Source of the DNA: Candidatus Nitrosomarinus sp. | GTDB lineage: Archaea > Thermoproteota > Nitrososphaeria > Nitrososphaerales > Nitrosopumilaceae | DNA length: 34,143 nt | Reading direction: 5' to 3' | NCBI GenBank assembly: GCA_003702465.1 | Contig: REGF01000003.1 | Coordinates: 1-34,143 of the forward strand | In this document: positions 1-9,200 of the stretch, in pieces | Layout of the letters: every line of letters starts with the position of its first letter | Position numbering within the stretch: the first letter of the stretch is position 1 | The notes under the pieces: model-generated | The model's database searches: none | What the model saw: the letters and a program-made list of their open reading frames with translations, nothing else | Told to the model about the DNA's origin: nothing | Translations under genes and position numbers: made by a program

Positions 1-450
1 AACAATACCAATTTCAATAATTGTAGGTTTGATAAATTGAAATAGATTTGTTTTACTAATTATTGCTTTAATCAAAATAAAACTTCGAGAAATTCCCAAT
101 GAGTATGCGGAAATCTCCATTAATCCAAATGGTGTTAAAAACAAAATTGTTAGTGGTGAAATACTTGCTACTTCAGGCACAGATGTTGCAATTGCTGCAA
201 ATGCGTATCCTGTAGACCACGATGAGAATAGTCCCCAAAAAATACCAAATCCTGGAATAAACATGGGTAATGCAATTGTTGTATTATGAACAAAAATTCC
301 AAAAGCATCAATATCTGCAACTAATTTTTCAAATTCTACCATAAACAAATCTGCCTCTTCTTGATTAACAGTAGACATTGAACTTAATTGGAAGATAATT
401 GTAAAAATTGCTAAAAAAACAAAAAATAAAACAATTCTATTTTTATTCAC
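1..450 (-). CDS. SpoIIM (stage II sporulation protein M / DUF95)-like membrane protein, 3'-truncated by the window edge
   Basis: Manual reverse-strand translation from GTG at 450: VNKNRIVLFFVFLAIFTIIFQLSSMSTVNQEEADLFMVEFEKLVADIDAFGIFVHNTTIALPMFIPGFGIFWGLFSSWSTGYAFAAIATSVPEVASISPLTILFLTPFGLMEISAYSLGISRSF...; open to base 1; SpoIIM-like pattern and several TM segments. Not in the supplied ORF list. Confidence 0.75.
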   Translation of the reverse strand, partial: MNKNRIVLFFVFLAIFTIIFQLSSMSTVNQEEADLFMVEFEKLVADIDAFGIFVHNTTIALPMFIPGFGIFWGLFSSWSTGYAFAAIATSVPEVASISPLTILFLTPFGLMEISAYSLGISRSFILIKAIISKTNLFQFIKPTIIEIGIV

Positions 451-526
451 ATAGGTTTGCGTTGATGAACAATATTTGAGGGTTAGTTTAGAGCAGATTT
501 AATTAAACCAAATAATATTTTTTGAT

Positions 527-1975
527 ATGAAAAAAGAGTTGTCTTTTGTACTCAATTATGCGTTAAATAAGGGATTTCAAATTCATCCTGACGCATTTAA
601 AATCTTAGATGACATTACTGATTCTAAAAAATTAGAGAAAATAATTAAAGAAATTGTTAAAGAAAAAACCAGACAAAAACAATATCAAATTAATCAAAAT
701 GATTTAGAAACATATCTAGGAATTAAAGATGATCCAAGTCTCCAAAATGAGTTGAAGGTATTATCAGATCCTTCTTTAAAAATCACTTCTGGAGAAGGTG
801 TTAAAGGATACAATGCCTTGTTTTCAAGTCGTTTTAACAAACTAAAACGAATTATTTCAGAAAGACCGGAATCAAAAATGTTAAAATCAATTGCAGTTGT
901 TAAATCAACAAAATTAGAAAATGATGTTTATGTCTGTGGATTGGTGACTGCCAGAAATGCTGAGCGAAATATTACAAAATTAGTGTTAGAAGACCCTTCA
1001 GGCTCCTTTGAAGGTATAATTTTTGATGAGGAGTTGCAAAAATCGGCTGGAACTCTATTACTAGACCAGTTTGTGATGGTTAGAGTAACTTCAGCAAAAA
1101 ACTCTGGATTAATGATTAAAGACCTAATTATGCCTGATTTGCCTGATCAAAAAATCAATAAATCTGAAAGTGAAGTATTTGCTGTATTTTTATCAGATTT
1201 GCATATTGGAAGTAAATATTTCATGGAAGATGAATTAACTGAATTTGTAAAATGGATTTCTAGTCCTGATCCTGTTGCAAAAAAAATTCGCTTTGTCTTA
1301 ATTGGAGGAGATATGGTTGATGGTGTTGGAATTTATCCTAATCAAAATAAAGAATTAGTTTGTCAAACAATTGAAGAGCAATTACAAAAAGCAGAAGAAT
1401 TATTAGATAAAATTCCAAAAAATGTCAAAATTGTAATTATGCCAGGCAATCACGATCCTGGAAGAAGAGCCCTACCACAACCTGCAATTCCACAAAAATA
1501 CAATTCTGGTTTATGGAATAAAGAAAATGTAGAGATGGTTGGTAATCCAGCCTTAGTTTCATTAAATGGTGTTAAAGTGCTAATGTTTCATGGTCAAAGT
1601 ATTGATGATATTGTAAAAACTACGCCTGGATTGAGTTATGATCAGCCTACTAATGTTATGAAACACTTGCTTAGAGCCAGGCATTTGAGTCCGATTTATG
1701 GTAGTCAAACACCAATTGCACCAGAGGTAGAAGATCTATTAGTAATTGAGGACACTCCAGATATCTTCCATGTTGGACATGTTCATCAAGCCCAATTAGA
1801 TATGTACAAGGGAATTTTACTGGTTAATTCTGGTTCTTGGCAAAAACAAACTCCCTTTCAGGCTAGCGTAGGAATGACACCAAACCCAGGACTTGCAATA
1901 ATTGTGAATCTTAAAACTTTTCAGGTATTTCATGAAAATTATAGTTCTGACTCAAATAATGTCTTGCAAAGTTAA
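527..1975 (+). CDS. polB: DNA polymerase D small subunit DP1 (exonuclease/phosphoesterase subunit)
   Basis: 482 aa; OB-fold region followed by calcineurin-like phosphoesterase motifs (LSDLHIGSKYF, GGDMVDGVG, MPGNHDPGRRALPQPAIP, FHGQSIDD, GHVHQAQ) typical of archaeal DP1. Confidence 0.95.
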   Translation: MKKELSFVLNYALNKGFQIHPDAFKILDDITDSKKLEKIIKEIVKEKTRQKQYQINQNDLETYLGIKDDPSLQNELKVLSDPSLKITSGEGVKGYNALFSSRFNKLKRIISERPESKMLKSIAVVKSTKLENDVYVCGLVTARNAERNITKLVLEDPSGSFEGIIFDEELQKSAGTLLLDQFVMVRVTSAKNSGLMIKDLIMPDLPDQKINKSESEVFAVFLSDLHIGSKYFMEDELTEFVKWISSPDPVAKKIRFVLIGGDMVDGVGIYPNQNKELVCQTIEEQLQKAEELLDKIPKNVKIVIMPGNHDPGRRALPQPAIPQKYNSGLWNKENVEMVGNPALVSLNGVKVLMFHGQSIDDIVKTTPGLSYDQPTNVMKHLLRARHLSPIYGSQTPIAPEVEDLLVIEDTPDIFHVGHVHQAQLDMYKGILLVNSGSWQKQTPFQASVGMTPNPGLAIIVNLKTFQVFHENYSSDSNNVLQS

Positions 1976-3154
1976 TTCGTCTTTGAATGATTTTTTTATT
2001 ATTTCCGAAGAAACAGTTAGTTTGTATTTTTTTGTTCTTCCATGAATTCCTTGGTGAATCAAACGTCCAGAAATAATTCCAGATAATTCAATTTCACTCA
2101 ACATTTGAGTAATTCGTCTTTGAGTTAATTCGTCTTTTCCGACTGTTTTACACAGAGTTTTGTATTGAGTATAGATTTCTCCAGTCGACGAGCCGTTAGC
2201 CTTCATTATTGATAATATGACTAGTTTTTCATGAAGTGGGTATGATTTTAGAGATGCCTCTTCTTTATTTTCTTCAATTTTTTGTGAAGCCTCTCGTACA
2301 TGTTCAATATTGACTTTCTCAGATTGTTGTCTTTCAGCCAATTCTCCTGCTACTCTTAACAAATCTATTGCTCTTCTAGCATCACCATGTTCTCCGCCAG
2401 CTAGGGCAGCACAGAGATTTAATGCTGGTTCTTCTACTGCATCTTCGATAAATGATTCGTTAATTCGTTCTTCTAGAATTTTTTTAATTTGTTCAACATT
2501 ATAGTTTGTAAAGACAATTTCCTCCTCACCAAGACTGCTAATTACTCTAGGATCTAGTTTTTCTTTGAATGTTAAGTCATTTGAAATTCCTACCATTGTG
2601 AGAGAACCGGCGTCTAGTTGTTCGTTTGCCCTTGTTAGTTGGTAAAGAATGTCTTTTCCAGTTTTTACTACTAATTGTGCCAGATAGTCAATTTCATCAA
2701 TGACGAAAACCGCATTTAGTTTTTCATTAGTGATTTTGTTTAGAAGTCTTTTGAATACTTCACTTATAGCAAGCCCAGTTGTTGGTAGTTCTTTTTCATT
2801 TAGCCCTAATTGTCTTCCTAAACTGACTAATAATCCGTATAATGTAGTCTCGTTTTTAGAATTTGAATATACTAATTTTATTGGAAAATTTGATTTTTCA
2901 ACCCTTTCTTGAATTTTTGAAAGTACTTTTTTCACAACTAATGTTTTTCCTGTACCTGGTTTTCCATATACAAGAAGATTGGATGGTCTAGATTGTTTTA
3001 GAATTGGTAATAGTGATTGTGTGACTTGTTCTTGTTCAGAATTTCTGTGAAGTATTGTGTTTGGAATATAGGTAAAATGTAAGATTTCACGGTTTTTTAT
3101 TATTGATTTTCCAGATTCTGCTGCATCAAGCATTCTATCAATCGGGTCAGACAT
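1952..3154 (-). CDS. cdc6: Orc1/Cdc6 family replication initiator (AAA+ ATPase, C-terminal winged helix)
   Basis: 400 aa; Walker A YGKPGTGKT, Walker B VFVIDEID, sensor region MVGISNDL, GEHGDARRAIDLLRVAGELAE, C-terminal wHTH. Convergent 24-bp overlap with the DP1 gene. Confidence 0.95.
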   Translation of the reverse strand: MSDPIDRMLDAAESGKSIIKNREILHFTYIPNTILHRNSEQEQVTQSLLPILKQSRPSNLLVYGKPGTGKTLVVKKVLSKIQERVEKSNFPIKLVYSNSKNETTLYGLLVSLGRQLGLNEKELPTTGLAISEVFKRLLNKITNEKLNAVFVIDEIDYLAQLVVKTGKDILYQLTRANEQLDAGSLTMVGISNDLTFKEKLDPRVISSLGEEEIVFTNYNVEQIKKILEERINESFIEDAVEEPALNLCAALAGGEHGDARRAIDLLRVAGELAERQQSEKVNIEHVREASQKIEENKEEASLKSYPLHEKLVILSIMKANGSSTGEIYTQYKTLCKTVGKDELTQRRITQMLSEIELSGIISGRLIHQGIHGRTKKYKLTVSSEIIKKSFKDELTLQDII

Positions 3155-3401
3155 ACTCAGACACCTTCATTTCCTTTCAATTTCAACATACTTCTCTTTA
3201 ATTTATGAGAGTATAGAATACTATAGTAATTCTAGTTTAGTTTATCATTAATTATTTTTAGTTAGTTTTAGATTTTCAAAAAAAAAAAAATTAAAAAAAG
3301 ATAGAGTGGAAATATTGGTGTGTGGGTTTTAAAATAATTGAAAACTTAGTTAACAAATTGTTAATTATATGTGAAGAAAATCAAAAAAAACCTCATTTTA
3401 A

Positions 3402-3423
3402 CCCCTTTATTTCCATTCCAGGC
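3402..3423 (-). repeat. ORB-like element 1
   Basis: cccctttatttccattccaggc; reverse complement gcctggaatggaaataaagggg. Confidence 0.75.
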
Positions 3424-3462
3424 GTTAACAATCCTATTAACACTGTGAATATCCCAAAAACA

Positions 3463-3484
3463 CCCCTTTATTTCCACTCCAGGC
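3463..3484 (-). repeat. ORB-like element 2
   Basis: cccctttatttccactccaggc; 21 of 22 identical to element 1, 61-bp offset, same orientation. Confidence 0.75.
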
Positions 3485-3593
3485 ATGAAATTCATGTCAT
3501 TAAGGGGGCTAAATTACAAACAAGTTGTTAATAACAAAAAACACACTAGGCGTGGGCTAGGCAGTCAATCTTAACAAACAACAATGTTAACAA

Positions 3594-3610
3594 AACTGAT
3601 CAGATCAGTT
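3594..3610. promoter_or_regulatory. Perfect 8-bp-arm inverted repeat (aactgatc-a-gatcagtt) upstream of the 3645 gene; candidate operator
   Basis: Sequence aactgatcagatcagtt read directly; located about 35 bp before the likely ATG. Confidence 0.5.
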
Positions 3611-3644
3611 CAACCGTTAACATTAGATCTGTATGATCTCAACA

Positions 3645-4034
3645 ATGGCAAAAAAACGAATTAGAATAGATATGGAGGATGCTGACGGGGCCCGTTATGA
3701 TATAAAATTGGAGGGTAATGTAACCAGAGATAAAGTACTAAAAATTTTTGAAATGATGGATTTAATGAATATTGAAGATCAAGAAGAACAATCAGTTAAA
3801 ATGGATTCAACAGGTTCTAAAATCTCACATATTGTAGAAAAATACTTTCCAATGGGAAAATTCACATCTACAAACATACTTGAAAAATACGAAGATGAGT
3901 TCAATGAACCCGTAAAACTTAGTGTAATTTCGACATATTTATCACGATTTGCATCAAAAGGTAGGGTGGAAAGAACAAGAACTGGAAGAGAATGGACCTA
4001 CCAATCCATCAAAATTACTCAAAAACAACAATAA
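3645..4034 (+). CDS. Conserved hypothetical protein with a probable C-terminal winged-helix-like region
   Basis: ORF 3633-4034; in-frame ATG at 3645 (MAKKRIRIDMED...) looks the better start. C-terminal TSTNILEKYEDEFNEPVKLSVISTYLSRFASKGRVERTRTGREWTYQ resembles a small wHTH. Confidence 0.7.
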   Translation: MAKKRIRIDMEDADGARYDIKLEGNVTRDKVLKIFEMMDLMNIEDQEEQSVKMDSTGSKISHIVEKYFPMGKFTSTNILEKYEDEFNEPVKLSVISTYLSRFASKGRVERTRTGREWTYQSIKITQKQQ

Positions 4035-4038
4035 ATCA

Positions 4039-4200
4039 TCAACTAATGGTTACTTTACGAACAATTAACCTATCTTTACCAAGAATCATTTTAACATATT
4101 CGCCTTTTTGAACGTCCATAAATTTTCTAAATTGTTTTGGAATTGATATTGTACCTGCAGACGTAATCTTTACCAGGACTTCATTTTCTTGTACAGACAT
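4039..4200 (-). CDS. AbrB/SpoVT-like DNA-binding protein (53 aa)
   Basis: Manual reverse translation: MSVQENEVLVKITSAGTISIPKQFRKFMDVQKGEYVKMILGKDRLIVRKVTIS*; swapped-hairpin AbrB pattern (VKITSAGTISIPKQFRKFM). Missing from the ORF list because of its length. Confidence 0.8.
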   Translation of the reverse strand: MSVQENEVLVKITSAGTISIPKQFRKFMDVQKGEYVKMILGKDRLIVRKVTIS

Positions 4201-4335
4201 AATATGATTATAATTTAATAATATATATAATTTAATAATTTACTAATTTAATAAATAAATAAAATTTAGAACAAATTTGACCCTAAATTTCATTATTTGG
4301 CTTAAAATTATCCTCAAAAAATATTGTAGAACTAT

Positions 4336-4944
4336 CTAAACTACAGTTGGATTGGATGTAACATCTCCAACTTTAGATTTACCTTTTTCAGTGATTGAAT
4401 AAGTATATGGCTTAGTTTCTGTGTTCCTTTCAACTAATCCACTTTCAAATAATTTCTTCATTAACCTTGAAGTATGCTCTCTACTCTTCTTTGTTGTGAT
4501 TTGTATATCACGTGATGTCATAGCTTTGTTTGTGATAAGGCGTAACACATAGTCTGTTGGGCTCACATGCTCAATATTGGGAATATTAGGCACAGAAACA
4601 GGCTTTTCAACTACAATCTCAGGCTTTTCAACTACCTCAATTTGTTTTTCAGGCTCCTTATTTTCCTCAACTAACTTTTGCACGAATTGTTTTAATTCTA
4701 GATTAGGATCCTCAGGCTTTTCCTCAATTCCTTGTAATTCTAATGCATCCAGGCGTATTTTCATATCAATTAACTGTCTTTCATAATACTCTAAACGCTC
4801 TGATTGAGTAGGATCTGCGATATCACTACTAGATTTAATGAATGGACGTACTTTGAAGAATAAATACAAACTACCCAATCCTATCAAAAATGCTAAAATC
4901 ACACCTAAAATCACTTCAGGATCAGGAATTTCTACTAACATCAC
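4336..4944 (-). CDS. Membrane-anchored winged-helix protein (N-terminal TM, linker, C-terminal wHTH)
   Basis: 202 aa; hydrophobic VILGVILAFLIGLGSLYLFF; Glu/Pro/Val-rich linker; TSRDIQITTKKSREHTSRLMKKLFESGLVERNTETKPYTYSITEKGK wHTH. Confidence 0.75.
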   Translation of the reverse strand: MMLVEIPDPEVILGVILAFLIGLGSLYLFFKVRPFIKSSSDIADPTQSERLEYYERQLIDMKIRLDALELQGIEEKPEDPNLELKQFVQKLVEENKEPEKQIEVVEKPEIVVEKPVSVPNIPNIEHVSPTDYVLRLITNKAMTSRDIQITTKKSREHTSRLMKKLFESGLVERNTETKPYTYSITEKGKSKVGDVTSNPTVV

Positions 4945-5088
4945 AAATTCTATGCCTAAGTAGTGATTTATTGTGATTGACCAATATTATTTCACACTTT
5001 AGATTAACAATCTCACACAATCTATCACAATTTTAAATTCACTATCACATTCATTCATTCATTGAATATTTCTATCAAATCACACTAA

Positions 5089-5451
5089 TCACATATTTGA
5101 CGCCTGTCTGATTAACTTCTCTATCACACTAATCACTTCATCTTCTCTTTCTGGAAAAATATCACTCTCATTAATCACGCTTATTTGTTCAGAAAGTTTG
5201 GAAATCACATCAATATCATCAGGCAAAAGTATGCCTAAACCACGTAAAAGTATGATTGAGTAGAATAACGCGACTAATTTCTCTCTAGATTGACCTACTT
5301 GCCTATAATACGCACCTTTAGAAATGGAAAAACTTGATTCTAAAAGATCCTTTTGATTTAAAATAATTTCAATTTGTCGCTCTGTAAACAGTGATTTTTT
5401 GATAATTTTCCTAATAATGTTGTTAAAATTGGATTCTTTAGACTCTGCCAT
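5089..5451 (-). CDS. Conserved hypothetical protein, probably DNA-binding/regulatory
   Basis: 120 aa; FTERQIEIILNQKDLLESSFSISKGAYYRQVGQSREKLVALFYSIILLRGLGIL helical, HTH-like. Confidence 0.6.
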   Translation of the reverse strand: MAESKESNFNNIIRKIIKKSLFTERQIEIILNQKDLLESSFSISKGAYYRQVGQSREKLVALFYSIILLRGLGILLPDDIDVISKLSEQISVINESDIFPEREDEVISVIEKLIRQASNM

Positions 5452-5516
5452 AGCTATACAAAACTGTATACCGACATTCCAATTAAACTTTAAAGTGTCA
5501 TAAACAAACCAAAACT

Positions 5517-6263
5517 ATGGCTGGAAAAGTAGAATCCTTCTTAAAATCTGAATTAGAGAAAAAAAATGCATTACTATTTGTCTTAATTGATTCAGAAGTA
5601 TCAAACTTAGAGGCTTCAAGTAAGCTTGCTCAAGATGTGGAAAAGATAGGCGCTTCTGCCATTTTGGTAGGAGGATCATCAGCAACTGATCAAATTGAAA
5701 TGTCTCAAGTTGTTAAAGGTATTAAAGAAAATATTCAAATTCCAATAATTCTATTTCCTGGAAATGTAACCGGTGTTGTGCCTGATGCTGATGCTATACT
5801 ATTCAGTTCCTTGATGAACTCTGAAAATCCTTATTTCATTACTCAAGCACAAGCCTTAGCAGCTCCAAGTGTTGCTAAATTTGGATTAGAACCACTTCCA
5901 ACTGCTTATTTGGTCATAGGAGACGGTACATCTGCTTGGTTTGTTGGTTCTGCTAGAGGAATTCCATTTGAAAAGCCAAAAATTGCTGCAGCATACTCAT
6001 TGGCAGCACAATTTCTTGGTATGAGATTTGTATACTTAGAAGCAGGTTCTGGTGCAAAATCAAGTGTAACTCCTGAAATGGTAAAAACTGTCAGACACAC
6101 ATTCAATGGATTCTTGATAGTTGGTGGTGGAATTAAAGATGTTGAAACTGCAGAAAATCTTGTTAAAGCTGGTGCTGATGCATTAGTTATAGGTACTTTT
6201 CTAGAAAAGGGTGGAAGTTTATCAAAATTAGAAGAAATAGCAAAAGCAATTCAAAGAAGTTAG
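5517..6263 (+). CDS. Geranylgeranylglyceryl phosphate synthase (GGGP synthase)
   Basis: 248 aa TIM barrel; LFVLIDSE, AILVGGSSATDQ, PIILFPGNVTGV, YLEAGSGAKSSV, LIVGGGIKDVETAENLVKAGADALVIGTFLE. Confidence 0.93.
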   Translation: MAGKVESFLKSELEKKNALLFVLIDSEVSNLEASSKLAQDVEKIGASAILVGGSSATDQIEMSQVVKGIKENIQIPIILFPGNVTGVVPDADAILFSSLMNSENPYFITQAQALAAPSVAKFGLEPLPTAYLVIGDGTSAWFVGSARGIPFEKPKIAAAYSLAAQFLGMRFVYLEAGSGAKSSVTPEMVKTVRHTFNGFLIVGGGIKDVETAENLVKAGADALVIGTFLEKGGSLSKLEEIAKAIQRS

Positions 6264-6278
6264 TAATAATATTCAATT

Positions 6279-9200
6279 ATGTCTGAAAACGACGCAATTT
6301 CTCGTATTCGTGGTATTGAAATGCCTGATTACTATCTAAATTATTATTCAAATCTCTCAAAAGAAACCTATTCAATTTTTGAGCACGCAGCATTAGCAAA
6401 ATCTACTCTAGTTGATTCTTCAGGCATAATTGAGCCGAAAATCGCATTTGATCTAGCAGATAGGGTTGCAAAAATGCACGAAATTGATATTGCTGAACCA
6501 TTAAGAGAAATTTTAAAAATCAACGGAAAAGAGCTTTCTGCATTAATTTTAGCAAAAGATATTGCATTAGGAAAATATTCTCTTCCAGAAGCACCCTTAG
6601 AGGAAAAACTTGATCTTGCGGTTCGTGTAGGGTTAGCAATAATTACTGAAGGAGTAACAATTGCACCATTACAAGGAATTAGTGAAGTTAAAATTAAAAA
6701 AAATAAAGATGGAACAGACTATCTTTCGGTTTCAATTGCTGGACCAATGCGTTCAGCTGGAGGAACTGAATCTGCAGTGACATTATTAATTGCAGATCAT
6801 GTTAGAAAAATTGCAGGATTATCAAAATTTCAAGCAAATTCCTTTGATGATGAAACCGGTAGATTTGTTGAAGAATTGAGAATTTATGAAAGAGAGGCTA
6901 GTAGTTTTCAATTTCATATTTTAGATGAAGATATTGAACATGTAATTTCCAATCTTCCAGTTGAATTAGCTGGAGTTGATACTGATCCATTTGAAGTCGT
7001 AAATCATAAAGGAATGACTCGAATCCAGACAGACAGAGTCAGAGGTGGGGCTTTACGTGTATTAAATGACGGTTTGATTGGAAGATCTAAAAAATTACTC
7101 AAAAGAATTGAAATGTACAATTTAGATGGATGGGAGTGGCTCAATGATCTAAAAGGTGCTGTTCAAACTGGAGATAACCAAGAAGATGCTGCAGCAAAAA
7201 GAATGAGAGAAGTAATTACTGGCAGATCTGTCTTATCTATGCCTAACAAATTAGGTGGATTTAGGCTCAGATATGGAAGAGCATGTAATACTGGGTTTGC
7301 AGCAGTAGGATTTCATCCAGTAGTTGCAGAAATCTTGGATCATACCATCGCAGTTGGAACACAAGTTAAAATTGATATTCCTGGAAAAGGTGCAACTGTA
7401 GCATTTGTCGATACTATTGAAACTCCAACTGTTCGTCTTCAAAACGGAGACGTTGTTAAAATTAAAGATGTCAAACATGGAATTGAAATTAAAAATAAAA
7501 TTGAAAAAATTCTTCATCTTGGAGATGTTCTAATTACATTTGGAGACTTTCTTGAAAATAATGCTCAGTTAGTTCCTTCTGGATATGTGGAAGAAATTTG
7601 GATTGAACAATTAAAGGAAATTATTTCAAAATCTGAGGCTAAAAATCCATTTCTAGAACAATTTTTGATTAAAACACCTTCAGTAGATGAAGCACTAAAA
7701 ATTTCACTTGATTATAATTTTTCATTACATCCACATTATCTCTATTATTGGGATAAAATTTCATTAGAAGAATTAGACCAACTTTTACAAGCAAAAAATG
7801 TTAATGAAAACAAAATTGAATACTCAACAGAAAAAAAGAAAATTTTAGAAAAATTAGGAACCCCACATAAAGTTGAAAATCAATCAATTATCTTAGAAAA
7901 TGAAGAAGCAAAAATTTTCTTCAATTTATTATTTTTAACAAAACCAGAAATCAATGATCTTTCAATACCTGAAATTTTATCAATTTCATCAAAAATTAAA
8001 ATTAATAATAAATTTTCAACGTCTATCGGAGTTAGAATAGGCAGACCTGAAAAAGCTGCTCCACGACAAATGAAACCACCCACTCATACTTTATTTCCTA
8101 TTTCTGATAAAGGAGGACCTACAAGAGATCTGCTTAAAGCATCACGAAATGAGCATTTTTTTGCTAATATTCATAACAGGTTTTGTGAACAATGTAACGA
8201 GCCATCAATAGGAATCAATTGCTCAAATTGTGGTAAGAAAACTTCAGTTATTTTTAGATGTAATAATTGTAGAGATACGTTAACAGAACCATTTTGTGAA
8301 AAATGTAAAAGGAAGGCTCCAGCACATTCACATAAAGAATTTCCACTAAAATCACGACTACTTTTAGCACAAGAAAAAATGGGTTTACGTGCAAAAGAAC
8401 CATTCAAAGGACTTAAGGAATTAATCAGTCAAGATAAAATTGCTGAACCGTTAGAAAAGGGATTAGTACGTCAAACTTTTGGCCTAACAACATTCAAAGA
8501 TGGTACTATTAGATTTGATGCAACAAATTCCCCTTTAACTCAATTCAAGCCATCTTGGATTGGAACTTCTATTGAAAAACTAAAGGAATTAGGTTATTCT
8601 CATGATATTGATGGAAAACCACTAGAAAATATTGATCAAATTATAGAACTCAGAATGCAAGATGTAGTAATTCCTGAAGAGAGTGGAAAATATCTAGTTT
8701 CCACTTGCAAATACATTGATACTCTTTTAACAAAATTCTATGGTAAATCTTCATTTTACAATGTTAACAATCCTGAAGAATTAATTGGTCATCTAATAAT
8801 TGGTTTAGCACCACATACCTCAGTTGGAATTGTAGGGAGAGTTATTGGATATACTGATACTCATGTTTGCTTTGGTACACCGAATTGGCATTCAGCAAAG
8901 AGACGTGATGCTGATGGTGATGCAGATTCAATAATGTTGTTAATGGATAGCTTACTAAATTTCTCAAGACAATTTCTATCTGATAGAATAGGAGGTTTAA
9001 TGGATGCTCCATTACTTGTACAACCTTTAGTCTTACCACATGAATCCCAACCTCAGGCACATAATCTTGAAGTAACAAAAATTTTTCCTCTCGAATTTTT
9101 TGAATCTACAATTCAACAAAGTAAAGCATCTGATGTGACATCAGTTGAAATAATTAAATCTAGATTAGAAACTAAAAGACAATTCTTTGATTATCATTTT

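Larger units (their letters stand above)
3278..3510. promoter_or_regulatory. Candidate replication origin: ORB-like repeats flanking an AT-rich stretch upstream of orc1/cdc6
   Basis: Copy 1 at 3402-3423 (cccctttatttccattccaggc) and copy 2 at 3463-3484 (cccctttatttccactccaggc) differ at one base. The reverse complement GCCTGGAGTGGAAATAAAGGGG resembles archaeal ORB elements (TGGAAACaAAGGGG core with G-string). Inverted partial copy gagtggaaatattggtg at 3304-3320; AT-rich DNA between. Confidence 0.75.

Noticed and set aside
2310-2912. Plus-strand ORFs antisense to orc1/cdc6 (2310-2504, 2700-2912)
   Set aside because: Ser/Phe-rich antisense translations of a well-supported gene; no independent coding signal.
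3278-3290. A13 homopolymer as a terminator or slippage element
   Set aside because: Could be part of the AT-rich origin region or just a homopolymer; no stand-alone claim is supportable.
3322-3531. 69-aa plus-strand ORF in the track
   Set aside because: Lies across the ORB-like repeats and AT-rich spacer; low-complexity translation with no family resemblance; best explained as chance.
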